Below, one piece after another: positions 12,734 to 20,503 of a stretch of 64,000 nt of DNA. Position numbers and translations under genes: made by a program. Location: contig NZ_BCQP01000020.1 in NCBI RefSeq assembly GCF_001552135.1, positions 22,183 to 86,182 on the forward strand, given 5' to 3'. Under the pieces are notes generated by a model. The model was given only the letters and a program-made list of their open reading frames with translations, did no database searches and was not told the origin of the DNA. The stretch comes from Actinomadura chibensis NBRC 106107 (GTDB taxonomy: Bacteria > Actinomycetota > Actinomycetes > Streptosporangiales > Streptosporangiaceae). Every line of letters begins with the position of its first letter. Position 1 is the stretch's first letter.

Positions 12734-13467
12734 CCTGGTTCCGCTGCCCCGAGAGCCGCCCGTGGGCCCCGCTGCGGCTGTTCTGCCTGCCGCACGCGGG
12801 CGGGTCCGCGGTGTTCTACCGGCCGTGGGCGAAGGCGGTCGGCCCGGGCCTTGAGGTGCGGGCCGTCCAGTACCCGGGACGCGCCGACCGGCTGGCGGAC
12901 GACCTCGTGTCCGACGCGCACCAGCTCGCGCGCATGGTCGCCGGGGCGATGGCCCCGCTGATGGACCGCCCGGCCGCGCTGTTCGGGCACAGCATGGGCG
13001 CGATCCTGGCGTACGAGGTGGCGCGGCTGCTGCAGGAGCGGGGCGTCCCGCCGGTGCACCTGTTCGTGTCCGGGGCCCGCCCGCCGCACGACCGCCACGT
13101 CGACGGCGTCGCGGCGCGCGACGACGACGGCGTGGTCGCGGAGATGGTGCGGCTCGGCGGCACCGACGCCGAGGCGCTGCAGGACCCGGAGCTGCGCGAG
13201 ATCGTGCTGCCCTACGTCCGCAACGACTTCACGCTGATCGAGAACTACGCCGAGCGGCCGGGGCCGCGGCTCGGCGTCCCGGTCACCGCGATCATCGGGG
13301 ACGCCGACCCGCAGGTGTCGGCGCGGCAGGCCGCCGGATGGGCGCGGGCCACGGACGGCCCGTTCGCGCTGCGCGTCCTGCCGGGCGACCACTTCTACCT
13401 GGCGGACCGGCAGCCGGAGGTCGTCGCCGAGGTGCTCCGCACGCTCGAGGTCCTCGCCGCGCCCTGA
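12730..13467 (+). CDS. Type II thioesterase (editing enzyme of NRPS operon)
   Basis: 245 aa, GTG start overlapping the GNAT stop as GTGA, with an AGGAGGAG ribosome-binding stretch about 10 bases upstream. Alpha/beta hydrolase motifs: LFCLPHAGGS near the N-terminus (oxyanion region), GHSMG with the catalytic Ser, a late Asp in IGDADPQ and the catalytic His in LPGDHFYL. External thioesterases of this type remove misprimed or stalled acyl groups from PCP domains. It is the last gene of the operon and is followed 23 bases later by a strong inverted repeat. Confidence 0.94.
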   Translation: MTWFRCPESRPWAPLRLFCLPHAGGSAVFYRPWAKAVGPGLEVRAVQYPGRADRLADDLVSDAHQLARMVAGAMAPLMDRPAALFGHSMGAILAYEVARLLQERGVPPVHLFVSGARPPHDRHVDGVAARDDDGVVAEMVRLGGTDAEALQDPELREIVLPYVRNDFTLIENYAERPGPRLGVPVTAIIGDADPQVSARQAAGWARATDGPFALRVLPGDHFYLADRQPEVVAEVLRTLEVLAAP

Positions 13468-13490
13468 CCGCCCGGTGCGGAGGAGAACGC

Positions 13491-13532
13491 GGCGGGCCGC
13501 CCCGAGGGAGTCCACGAAAGGGGCGGCCCGCC
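13491..13532. terminator. Perfect 13-bp inverted repeat between convergent genes
   Basis: GGCGGGCCGCCCC (13491-13503) is followed after 16 bases by its exact reverse complement (13520-13532). It sits 23 bases after the thioesterase stop and 19 bases from the stop of the convergent protease gene, so it can serve as a bidirectional terminator. No U-tract is evident, which is common in high-GC actinomycetes. Confidence 0.8.
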
Positions 13533-13551
13533 TTGTCCCGGTGTCACCAGG

Positions 13552-14613
13552 TCAGTAGATCGACACCCCGTACACCTGCATGGGCTCGGTGACGGGCTGG
13601 AAGTACGTCGTCCCGCCCGAGCTGCAGTTGCCGCTGCCGCCCGAGGTCAGGCCGAGCGCGGTCGACCCGGCGAACAGCGAGCCGCCGCTGTCGCCCGGCT
13701 CGGCGCACACGTTGGTGCGGATCAGGCCGCTGACGCTGCCCTCCTGGTAGTTCACCGTCGCGTTCAGCTGGTTGACCGAGCCGCCGTGCACCTGGGTGGT
13801 GCTGCCGCTGCGCTGCACCTGCTGGCCGACGGTGGCGTTCCCGGCGGAGGTGATGTCACGGCTGCCCTGGCCGTAGAGGCTCACGGCGCCCTGCGTGTCG
13901 GCGGGCGTCGAGGTGTACTTGACGAGCCCGTAGTCGTTGCCGGGGAAGCTGCTCCCGGCGGTGGAGCCGAGCGTCCGGCCCGAGCTGTCGGTCCAGGTCG
14001 AGCCGATGTTCGTGCAGTGCCCGGCGGTGATGAAGTAGTACTCGTTTCCCTTCTTGACGTTGAAGCCCAGCGAGCAGCGCGACCCGCCGGTCTTGATGGC
14101 CTCGCCGCCGAGCGTGAACTTGCGGAACGCTCCCGCGACGTGCTCGACGCGGAGCGCGGAGCCCTGCTTGGCCGCGGCGGCCTTGACCTTCGCGAGCTTG
14201 GCGCCGGTGACCGTGTCGTCCACGGACAGGACGACCTGGTTGCTCGCCGGGTCCACGGCCCACGCCGTGCCCGGGACGGTCGCGTCGTGCTTCAGCGCGT
14301 CCATGACCTTGGTCAGGTAGGAGCCGCTGCGGCCGACGGTCTGGGGGACGGCGCCCGCCGCGCGGACGGTCCGCGCGGCCTCGGCGTCGGTGACCGTGAC
14401 GACCAGCTTGCCGCCCTTCAGGTAGGAGCCCGCGGTGCGGGCGCCGAGCCGGTGGGCGAGCGCCGTCGACACCTCGCCGGGAGCGGGCAGGGCGGCGACG
14501 GGCGCGGTGCGGGTCGCGGACGCGCTGGGAGCGGTGGCGAGGGTCGCGGCCACCAGCCCGGCGGACGCCGTGGTGACGGCGGCGACGAGCACGCGCCTTT
14601 GACGTTTCTTCAC
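13552..14613 (-). CDS. Secreted S1 serine protease, streptogrisin/alpha-lytic protease type
   Basis: 353-aa preproenzyme. I chose GTG 14613 because GGAGG lies five bases upstream and it yields a classical signal peptide (KKRQRR followed by a hydrophobic stretch and APSASA); the open frame reaches 14694 without support. After the signal comes an alpha-lytic-protease-type propeptide ([17 protein letters not shown] region), then the mature chymotrypsin fold. The catalytic triad is visible as TAGHC (His), GNDYGLVKY (Asp) and EPGDSGGS (Ser), with paired cysteines as in streptogrisins. It is exported, then matures by self-cleavage of the propeptide. It is convergent to the NRPS operon, with no evident link to peptide synthesis. 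Confidence 0.93.
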   Translation of the reverse strand: MKKRQRRVLVAAVTTASAGLVAATLATAPSASATRTAPVAALPAPGEVSTALAHRLGARTAGSYLKGGKLVVTVTDAEAARTVRAAGAVPQTVGRSGSYLTKVMDALKHDATVPGTAWAVDPASNQVVLSVDDTVTGAKLAKVKAAAAKQGSALRVEHVAGAFRKFTLGGEAIKTGGSRCSLGFNVKKGNEYYFITAGHCTNIGSTWTDSSGRTLGSTAGSSFPGNDYGLVKYTSTPADTQGAVSLYGQGSRDITSAGNATVGQQVQRSGSTTQVHGGSVNQLNATVNYQEGSVSGLIRTNVCAEPGDSGGSLFAGSTALGLTSGGSGNCSSGGTTYFQPVTEPMQVYGVSIY

Positions 14614-15036
14614 TTGTGCCTCCACGGGGGGTTGGGCGCACCCGTCTGGTGCACCGGAGGTGCTCGACATGGTGTGTGAACGGTCAAGGAACACGTAAGA
14701 CGCAGAAAGTGACCAATTCAGGACGGAGGGCTTGTCACCCTGGTATTGGATCCGTGGTCAGCGCGCGGACACGCGCCGTCACCGGCCCGGTGGACCGTGC
14801 CTTCACCCGGCCCGCGCGGCGCCGGGGCGGCGACCCTTATTGGACGTCCCATTGAGTAGCGTCCCGCCGGGCGGCGGCGCGGGCGCGACCGGGGAGGCGG
14901 GCCCGGAATTGGGACTCTCCAGCCGCCTCACGGCGGGCGCTTCTGGTGGACCAATCGCCTCACCAGGCGCGATCACATCACCGGTTTCGGTCACGGGATG
15001 GTGACGACGGCGCGGTGATGACGTGAGAATGGTCCG
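14614..15036. other. Divergent intergenic region, no gene recognised
   Basis: 423 bases between the start of the protease (- strand) and the start of the ornithine cyclodeaminase-like gene (+ strand). It is less GC-rich around 14680-14760 and must hold both promoters, but I see no pair of boxes I would defend. No convincing small gene or RNA. Confidence 0.6.
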
Positions 15037-15990
15037 GTGACGCTCCTTTTGACCCGTTCCGACCTAGAGACACTCCTCGATCCGTCCGAGTGTCTCGACG
15101 CCCTCCGCCGCGGCTTCGGCGCGGCGGAGGGCGCGTCCGCCGCCCGCCGGGTGATCGGCCGGCTGCCCGGCCAGGGCACCGCGACCGCGCTCCTGCCCGG
15201 CCTGGTGGCGGGCCTCCCCGCCTACACGGTGAAGGTGAACGCCAAGTTCCCGGGCAGCCGCCCGGCGCTGCGCGGCGTCGTCTGCCTGCACGACCTCGGC
15301 ACCGGCGAGCTGCTCGCCCAGCTCGACTCGGCCACGGTGACCGCGTGGCGCACCGGCCTCGCCGCCGCGCTCGGGACGCACGCGCTGGCCCGCCGCGACG
15401 CCCGCTCCGTCGCGGTGATCGGCGCGGGCGCGCAGGCCGAGCTGGTCATGCTCGGCCTCTCCGAGCTGCGGGAGGTGGACGCCCTCACCGTCTGCGACCT
15501 GGACGCGGGCCGCGCCGCCGCGTTCGCCGACCGGCACGGCGCCCGGCTCGGCATCGCCGCCGAGGTCGCGGCCGACCCGCGCGACGCCGTCCGGGACGCG
15601 GGCGTCGTCGTCATGGCGACGTGGGCGCGCCGGCCGATCCTGCACGCCGCGGACGTGCCGCGCGGGACGCACCTCACCTCCCTCGGCGCCGACGAGCCCG
15701 GCAAGGCCGAGCTCGGCGCCGACCTGCTGGAGGGCGCCCGGGTGGTGGTCGACGACGTGCCGCTCGCGGTCGAGATGGGCGTCCTCGCCGAGGCGGGGCT
15801 GGACGTCAAGCACGCCGCCGGAACGCTCCGCGACGTGCTCTGCGGGCAGGTGCCCGGCCGGGTCAGGGGCGGCGAGATCACCGTGTACGCGCCCGTCGGC
15901 CTGCCCTGGCAGGACCTCGCGGTGAGTTGGGCCGCCTACCGGGCCGCCCGCGCCGCGGGAACCGGAACCGAGTTCGATTTCCTGTCCTGA
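15037..15990 (+). CDS. Ornithine cyclodeaminase / mu-crystallin family protein
   Basis: 317 aa, GTG start with a GAGAA stretch upstream. Family signatures: FPGSRPALRGVVCLHD in the N-terminal barrel, DSATVTAWRTGLAAALG, the Rossmann glycine motif VAVIGAGAQAE, and SLGADEPGKAEL. These NAD-dependent enzymes deaminate and cyclise ornithine to proline or act on related amino and imino acids, and they often supply unusual residues to NRPS lines. It lies 1.6 kb beyond the NRPS operon, separated by a terminator and a protease gene, so a precursor role is possible but not shown. Alanine dehydrogenase or imine reductase activity cannot be excluded. Confidence 0.85.
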   Translation: MTLLLTRSDLETLLDPSECLDALRRGFGAAEGASAARRVIGRLPGQGTATALLPGLVAGLPAYTVKVNAKFPGSRPALRGVVCLHDLGTGELLAQLDSATVTAWRTGLAAALGTHALARRDARSVAVIGAGAQAELVMLGLSELREVDALTVCDLDAGRAAAFADRHGARLGIAAEVAADPRDAVRDAGVVVMATWARRPILHAADVPRGTHLTSLGADEPGKAELGADLLEGARVVVDDVPLAVEMGVLAEAGLDVKHAAGTLRDVLCGQVPGRVRGGEITVYAPVGLPWQDLAVSWAAYRAARAAGTGTEFDFLS

Positions 15991-16275
15991 CGTCGTTGGA
16001 CACGCCATTCCCCGGATTTGTATGCGACCAGATTCCGGTTTTCGTCCGGCCTTTGCAATGACGCCATGAATAGTGTTGACTCCACGCGGTAGGGAATCCC
16101 CCTGACTCGACGTCAAGGTGGTTCTATGAGTGATCATTTTCGTTCGGTGCGCAGTCCGGGGCAACCGGCCCGGTACACCGCCTTACTTTCATCTTCAGAA
16201 TGGCGTTCGGCAATTACTCCGCCCGGTCACGCCGCCGTGGCGGAGCCGCCGAATGGCATTGCCAAGGAGACGAAG
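15991..16275 (+). other. Leader/promoter region of the response regulator
   Basis: 285 bases without a recognised gene. A frame beginning at ATG 16126, with AAGGTGG five bases upstream, is open into the response regulator and could give a 50-residue N-terminal extension. It has no receiver-domain features and lower third-position GC, so I treat it as leader. TTGACT occurs near 16076 but without a credible -10 box. Confidence 0.45.
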
Positions 16276-16881
16276 ATGATTCGGATTCTCCTCGCCGAGC
16301 GGGCGCCCCTGCTCCGCGGTGGGCTCGTCGCCTTGTTGGAGAGGGTGTCCGACCTCGACGTCGTCGGCGCCGTCGGCTCGGGCGAGCAGGTCCTGCGGGC
16401 GGCGCGCATGCACCGGCCCGACGTCGCGCTGATCGACGTCGGCCTGCCCGGGCTGGACGGCTTCGCCGCGACGTGCGCGCTGGGGGAGGCCGTCCCGGAG
16501 TGCCGGACCGTGCTGATGGCGGGCCGGACCCGCGCCGGCGACCTGCGCCGCGCCGTGGCCGCGCGGGCGGCCGGCCTCGTGCTGAAGGACACCTCGCCGG
16601 GCGACCTGGTCGAGGCGATCCGGCGGGCCGCGGAGGGGGCGCGCGTCATCGACCCGGACATGGCGTTCACCGAGCTCGGATCCAGCGAGAGCCCGCTGAC
16701 CGAGCGTGAGATGGAGGTGCTCGCGCTCGCCTCACGAGGAGCGTCCGCGGCGCAGATCGCCGAGGACCTCGTCCTCACGATCGGCACCGTCCGCAACCAC
16801 CTCTCCCGCATCAACCGGAAGATCGGCGCGCAGAACCGGGTCCAGGCCATCCGGATGGCCGAGGACGCCGGATGGCTCTGA
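16276..16881 (+). CDS. Orphan NarL/FixJ-type response regulator, RamR/AmfR-like
   Basis: 201 aa; ATG 16276 is preceded by AAGGAGA at five bases and starts exactly at the receiver domain (MIRILLAE). The receiver keeps the phospho-acceptor Asp in LIDVGLPG and the Lys in LVLKDTSP, but the acidic pair normally near residues 8-9 is replaced by Glu-Arg (LLAER), and the Thr/Ser switch region reads VLMAGRT. The C-terminal LuxR helix-turn-helix is intact (LTEREMEVLALASRG, AQIAEDL, TVRNHLSRI). No sensor kinase is adjacent. Location beside a ramCSAB-like set makes it the likely activator of that locus, as RamR and AmfR are in streptomycetes. Its 3' end overlaps the convergent ABC gene by 150 bases. Confidence 0.9.
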   Translation: MIRILLAERAPLLRGGLVALLERVSDLDVVGAVGSGEQVLRAARMHRPDVALIDVGLPGLDGFAATCALGEAVPECRTVLMAGRTRAGDLRRAVAARAAGLVLKDTSPGDLVEAIRRAAEGARVIDPDMAFTELGSSESPLTEREMEVLALASRGASAAQIAEDLVLTIGTVRNHLSRINRKIGAQNRVQAIRMAEDAGWL

Positions 16882-18594
16882 GCCGGAGCCGTCGCCGGAG
16901 CCGTCGGCCCAGCGGCCGCTGAGGTCGCGGTAGAGGGGGGACACGGCGGGCAGGTCCGCGTGCCGTCCGAGATGGGCGGACGTCCCGTCCAGCACGAGCA
17001 CCCGGCGGGCCCGCGCGGCGGAGCTGATCCGGTGCGCGATGACGATCAGCGTGCCGGGACGGCGCGCGAACGCCTCCTCGGCCCGCGCCTCGGCGGCGGC
17101 GTCGAGCCGGTGCGCCGCCTCGTCCAGGATGACGACGGGCTGCGGCGCGAGGTAGGCGCGGCAGAGCGCGACCCGCTGCCGGTCCGCCTCGGTGAGCGCC
17201 GCCGGGTCGAGTTCGGCGTCCAGCCCGCCGAGGTCGCGGACGAACCCCGTCAGCCCGAGCTCGGCCACCGCCCGCGACACCCGCTCCGGCGACGCGTCCG
17301 GCGCGTAGTAGGTCAGGTTGGCGTGCAGCGTCCCGCCGAAGACGTACGCCTCCTGCGGGACGAGGACGCGGCGCGCCGGGTCGCCCGCCGGGCGCCCCTC
17401 CACCCGCACCTCGCCCGCGCCGGGCTCGGCGAGCCCCGCGATCAGCGCGGCGAGCGTCGACTTGCCGATCCCGCTCGGCCCGACGACGGCGAGGTGGTCG
17501 CCGCGCGGGACGACGAGGTCGAGGTCCTCGATCACCGGCCGGGCGCCCGCGCCGTAGGCGAACGACACCCCGCGCAGCTCGACCGCCGGGGCGTCCTCGA
17601 CGTACCCGCCGGGCCCGGCGCGGACGGGCTCGTCCGGCGCGCTCGTCTCCAGGATGCGGCCGAGCGTCACCGCGAGCCGCAGCCCGCTGCCGCCCATGCC
17701 GTGCACGAGCGTCCGCAGCGCCGGCTGCAGCCCGTGCAGGACGTAGGCGAGCGCGCCGATCAGCGTCCCCGGCGTCGCGCCGCGCCGCAGCAGCCACGGC
17801 GCCGCCGCGAGGACGAGCAGCAGCGGCGTCCAGCCGCCGACCGCGAGCGCCAGCGCGCGGACCGCGGCGAACCGGGCGACCGCGCGGCCCGCCGCCGCCT
17901 GCGCCTCGACCGCCGCGCCCAGTTCGGCGCGCAGCGCGTCCTCGCCGCCGCAGGCGACCGCGTCGCGCAGGCCGGACGCGAGCGCGGTCGTCCGCGCCGC
18001 GACGTCCTCCTCGCCGACGACCAGGTCCCGCTGCCGGACGGCCGCCGCGCCGAACACCGCGCCGAACAGCAGCAGCCCGAGCACGAGCGGCGGCACCACC
18101 AGCAGGGCGACCTCGGGCATCAGCGTCAGCAGCCCGAGCAGCGCGGCCCCGGCGGTGAACAGGAACCCGCGGGCGATGACGAGCAGCCCGCCGAACGTGT
18201 CCCGGACGATCTCCACCTGGTGCGTCAGCCGGGCGACCGCGCCGGTGTCGGGACGCCCGCGCGTCGACCGGTACAGCGCCCCGCGCACCACCCGCCGGAC
18301 GAGGTCGTCGCGGAACGGCTCCACGATCGCGGCGAGCGCCGGGTACAGGCGGCGGCTCCCGAACGCGCCCGCGACCGCCGCGACCGTCAGGACGCCGAGC
18401 CAGCCGACGGCCGCCGCCGTGCGGCCGGTGCGGAACGCGTCGGTCGCCTCGGCGACGGCCCGTCCGAACAGGGCGGTCGGCACGGCCTCGACCAGCGACC
18501 ACGCGGCGGCCCTCGCCACGGCGCGCGGCCGGGCGCGGACCGCGTCGGCCGCCGTGCGGCGCAGCAGCCGCGCGGCGTCCCGCCTGCTCCTCAT
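16732..18594 (-). CDS. Half-size ABC exporter (RamB/AmfA-like), intact Walker A, degenerate signature
   Basis: 620 aa: an N-terminal membrane domain (about residues 15-320, several hydrophobic helices) and a C-terminal nucleotide-binding domain. ATP-site motifs: Walker A GPSGIGKST intact; Q-loop VLVPQEAYVFGG intact; signature loop degenerate (LTEADRQRV instead of LSGGQ); Walker B VVILDEA intact; H-loop VIAHR intact. ATG 18594 has GAGAGG six bases upstream; GTG 18615 is an alternative with poor spacing. Together with the neighbouring half-transporter it should export the class III lanthipeptide. The last 50 codons run antisense through the HTH coding part of the convergent regulator and look like low-value tail sequence (GSEPSGVLGHPDG onward). 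Confidence 0.9.
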   Translation of the reverse strand: MRSRRDAARLLRRTAADAVRARPRAVARAAAWSLVEAVPTALFGRAVAEATDAFRTGRTAAAVGWLGVLTVAAVAGAFGSRRLYPALAAIVEPFRDDLVRRVVRGALYRSTRGRPDTGAVARLTHQVEIVRDTFGGLLVIARGFLFTAGAALLGLLTLMPEVALLVVPPLVLGLLLFGAVFGAAAVRQRDLVVGEEDVAARTTALASGLRDAVACGGEDALRAELGAAVEAQAAAGRAVARFAAVRALALAVGGWTPLLLVLAAAPWLLRRGATPGTLIGALAYVLHGLQPALRTLVHGMGGSGLRLAVTLGRILETSAPDEPVRAGPGGYVEDAPAVELRGVSFAYGAGARPVIEDLDLVVPRGDHLAVVGPSGIGKSTLAALIAGLAEPGAGEVRVEGRPAGDPARRVLVPQEAYVFGGTLHANLTYYAPDASPERVSRAVAELGLTGFVRDLGGLDAELDPAALTEADRQRVALCRAYLAPQPVVILDEAAHRLDAAAEARAEEAFARRPGTLIVIAHRISSAARARRVLVLDGTSAHLGRHADLPAVSPLYRDLSGRWADGSGDGSGSEPSGVLGHPDGLDPVLRADLPVDAGEVVADGADREDEVLGDLRRGRSS

Positions 18595-18626
18595 CCCGCA
18601 CCTCTCATCCCGCACCTCTCATCCCG
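18591..18626. repeat. 14-bp tandem repeat spanning the junction of two ABC genes
   Basis: TCATCCCGCACCTC occurs twice head to tail (18591-18604, 18605-18618), followed by a partial third copy. Read on the - strand, the units contain the stop of the upstream ABC gene and duplicate the GAGAGGTGCGGGATGAG ribosome-binding site plus start of the downstream one. Confidence 0.8.
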
Positions 18627-20298
18627 TGCCTCCGAAGAGCGCGCGGTAGTCCGGGTCGGTCCAGAGCGCGCGGTGGGGGGCGAGGGCGCGGAGCCGCCCG
18701 CCCTCCAGCCACGCGACGAGGTCGGCGCGGGCGGCGGTGGACGCCCGGTTCGTCACGATCAGCCGCGTGCGGTCGGCGAACCGCTCCAGCAGCGCGTCGG
18801 TGATCTGCAGCTCGGTGACGGTGTCGAGGCTGGACGTCGCGTCGTCCAGCACGAGCACCCGGCCCACGTGCGCGAACGCCCGGGCGAGGCCGAGCCGCTG
18901 GAGTTCGCCGCCGGACATCGGCGCGTCCGCGAGCGGCGTCGCGTACCCGCGCGGCAGCCGCCGGACGAAGTCGTCGGCCCGCGCCGCGCGCGCCGCCTCC
19001 CGCAGCCAGCCCTCGGGCGGCCGGGTCGGACCGAACGCGAGCGCGTCCAGGACCGTGCCGCCGAACAGCGCGGGCCGGGCGAAGGCGTAGCCGACCTCGC
19101 GGCGCAGCGCCTCCCGCGTGAGGCGGGGGAGGGGGACGCCGTCCAGCAGAACCTCACCCCGGTCCGGGTCGGCGAGCCGCCCGGCGAGCGCGGCGAGCTC
19201 CGACGCGCCGGAGCGCCCGGCGACCGCCACGGCCGCGCCGCCGGGGACCGTCAGGGTCAGCCCGGCGAGCGCCGTCCCGGACGCGACGTCGCGGAACTCC
19301 AGCTCGCCGGGGCCGGGCGGGAGGGCGTCCGCGCCGTGCGCCGGGACGGGCAGGGCGAGGACCTCCTCGGCGCGGGCCGCCCCCGCGCGGGCCCGGCCGA
19401 GCCGCAGCAGCTCCGTCAGCACCGGCCCGAACCCGGCGGCGAGCCCCGCGTACTGGACGGCCGCGACCAGCTCGCCGGTCGTGATCCGGCCCGCCGCGAG
19501 CTCGACCCCGGCGACCGCGACGGCCGCGATCTGGAGGAGCAGCAGGGCGAGCAGGCCGCGCGCCGCGACGCCGCCCTGCACCCGCCACATCGTCTCGCCC
19601 TCGGCGCGCAGCCCGGGCAGCGGCGCGAGGACGCGCCCGCACTCGCGGTCGGCGGTGCCGGCGGCGGCGATCGTCCGGGACCCGGCGAGCGCCTCGGCGA
19701 GGCGGCCCGCGATCGTCCCCTGGACGGTGAGGTAGCGGTGCGCGGTCTGGCCGATGTCCCGGACGAACGCGCGCAGCAGCAGCGCGACCGCCGGGAACGC
19801 GACCGCGATCGCCGCCGCGATCCGCCAGTCGAGCAGGCAGAGCGCGGCGAGCGCCCCGGCGGCGGGCAGCAGCCCGGCCGCGGCCTGCGGCGCGGCGGCG
19901 GGCGCGACCCCGGCCTCGGCGGCGCCGCCGACGACGCGTCCGGCCACGTCGCCGGGCGGGACGCGCAGCGCCGGGCCGACCGCGAGCAGGTGCCGGACGA
20001 GCGCGTGCCGCAGCCAGGCCGTCGCGCGGGCGGCGGCGCAGCCGGTCGCGAGCTCGGTCAGCACCTCCGCCGTCGCGGACAGGACGACGAGCGCGACGCA
20101 CGGCCACACCGCGGCGGCGGCCGGGGCCCCGCCCGGCGGCGCCGCGTCGATCGCGCGGGCCACCGCGTACGGGAGCAGGACGGTCGCGCCCGCGTCGGCG
20201 AGGGCGGCCGCGCCGACGAGCGAGGTCCAGCCGCGGGCGCGGGCCGTGGCGCGCAGCAGGAGGCGGTCGGCGCCGGAGACGGCGGGAACGAGGTTCAT
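18619..20298 (-). CDS. Half-size ABC exporter (RamA/AmfB-like), degenerate ATP site
   Basis: 559 aa: hydrophobic membrane domain (about 20-300) and a nucleotide-binding domain (about 330-559). The Walker A loop is broken (GRSGASELAA, with Glu where the essential Lys should be), the Q-loop Gln is missing (YAFARPALFGG), the catalytic Glu after Walker B is Asp (VLVLDDATSSLD), and the switch His is Asn (IVTNR). In contrast the signature MSGGE is close to consensus. This is the mirror image of its partner, as expected for an asymmetric heterodimeric exporter with one live site. ATG 20298 overlaps the end of a six-codon reading frame that has a better ribosome binding site. Confidence 0.9.
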   Translation of the reverse strand: MNLVPAVSGADRLLLRATARARGWTSLVGAAALADAGATVLLPYAVARAIDAAPPGGAPAAAAVWPCVALVVLSATAEVLTELATGCAAARATAWLRHALVRHLLAVGPALRVPPGDVAGRVVGGAAEAGVAPAAAPQAAAGLLPAAGALAALCLLDWRIAAAIAVAFPAVALLLRAFVRDIGQTAHRYLTVQGTIAGRLAEALAGSRTIAAAGTADRECGRVLAPLPGLRAEGETMWRVQGGVAARGLLALLLLQIAAVAVAGVELAAGRITTGELVAAVQYAGLAAGFGPVLTELLRLGRARAGAARAEEVLALPVPAHGADALPPGPGELEFRDVASGTALAGLTLTVPGGAAVAVAGRSGASELAALAGRLADPDRGEVLLDGVPLPRLTREALRREVGYAFARPALFGGTVLDALAFGPTRPPEGWLREAARAARADDFVRRLPRGYATPLADAPMSGGELQRLGLARAFAHVGRVLVLDDATSSLDTVTELQITDALLERFADRTRLIVTNRASTAARADLVAWLEGGRLRALAPHRALWTDPDYRALFGGTG

Positions 20299-20315
20299 GC
20301 GGGAAGGGGGTTCAT
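20295..20315 (-). other. Possible six-codon leader ORF coupled to ABC gene
   Basis: ATG 20315, preceded by GGAG at five bases, reads MNPLPA and stops at a TGA overlapping the ABC gene start as ATGA. The ABC start itself has no ribosome binding site, so translation may be coupled through this minicistron. Chance cannot be excluded. Confidence 0.35.
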
Positions 20316-20332
20316 GGGGTCTCCGAAAGGGG

Positions 20333-20365
20333 GCGGCCGTGGCCCCGCGTGGGGACCACGGCCGC
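20333..20365 (-). terminator. GC-rich hairpin between precursor gene and ABC genes
   Basis: GCGGCCGTGGCCCC and GGGGACCACGGCCGC pair over 14 bp with one bulged A and a four-base loop. It starts 12 bases after the precursor stop. In such operons it could act as an attenuator or stabiliser that sets precursor mRNA above exporter mRNA. Confidence 0.65.
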
Positions 20366-20376
20366 TAGCACGATCG

Positions 20377-20487
20377 TCACAGGCAGATCGTGACACTGTG
20401 GGAGCTGTGGCAGAGCAGGCTCAGGCTGCTGTTGCCGCCGCCGCCGCCGTTCTCGCTCACCATCCCCTGAAGGTCGAGAAGCGCCAT
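20377..20487 (-). CDS. Class III lanthipeptide precursor (RamS/AmfS-like)
   Basis: 36 aa, easily missed because it is short. The leader begins MALLDLQGM, carrying the LDLQ motif that class III synthetases recognise in RamS-type leaders, followed by a glycine run (GGGGG). The core, from about residue 19, holds two Ser-rich halves each ending in Cys: SSLSLLC and SSHSVTIC, then Leu. The second half follows Ser-X2-Ser-X3-Cys as in SapB and AmfS; the first is Ser-X2-Ser-X2-Cys, one residue shorter. The product should be a two-ring lanthionine or labionin peptide, possibly a morphogenetic surfactant like SapB. It lies five bases after lanKC with a very strong ribosome binding site. Confidence 0.93.
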   Translation of the reverse strand: MALLDLQGMVSENGGGGGNSSLSLLCHSSHSVTICL

Positions 20488-20492
20488 GTTCG

Positions 20493-20503
20493 TCACCTCC
20501 TTT
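20493..20503 (-). promoter_or_regulatory. Strong ribosome binding site of precursor, embedded in lanKC stop
   Basis: AAAGGAGGTGA is formed by the last codons of lanKC (Glu-Arg-Arg) and its TGA stop, five bases before the precursor ATG. Ribosomes ending lanKC release exactly on this site, which should favour high precursor synthesis. Confidence 0.85.

Noticed and set aside
15037..15990. Ornithine cyclodeaminase as an NRPS pathway gene
   Set aside because: Not claimed: a terminator and an unrelated convergent protease gene separate it from the operon, and no Pro-specific A domain was recognised.
16126..16275. N-terminal extension of the response regulator from ATG 16126
   Set aside because: It has a fair ribosome site, but the receiver domain starts exactly at ATG 16276, which has a better site; the extra 50 residues show no domain and unusual codon use.
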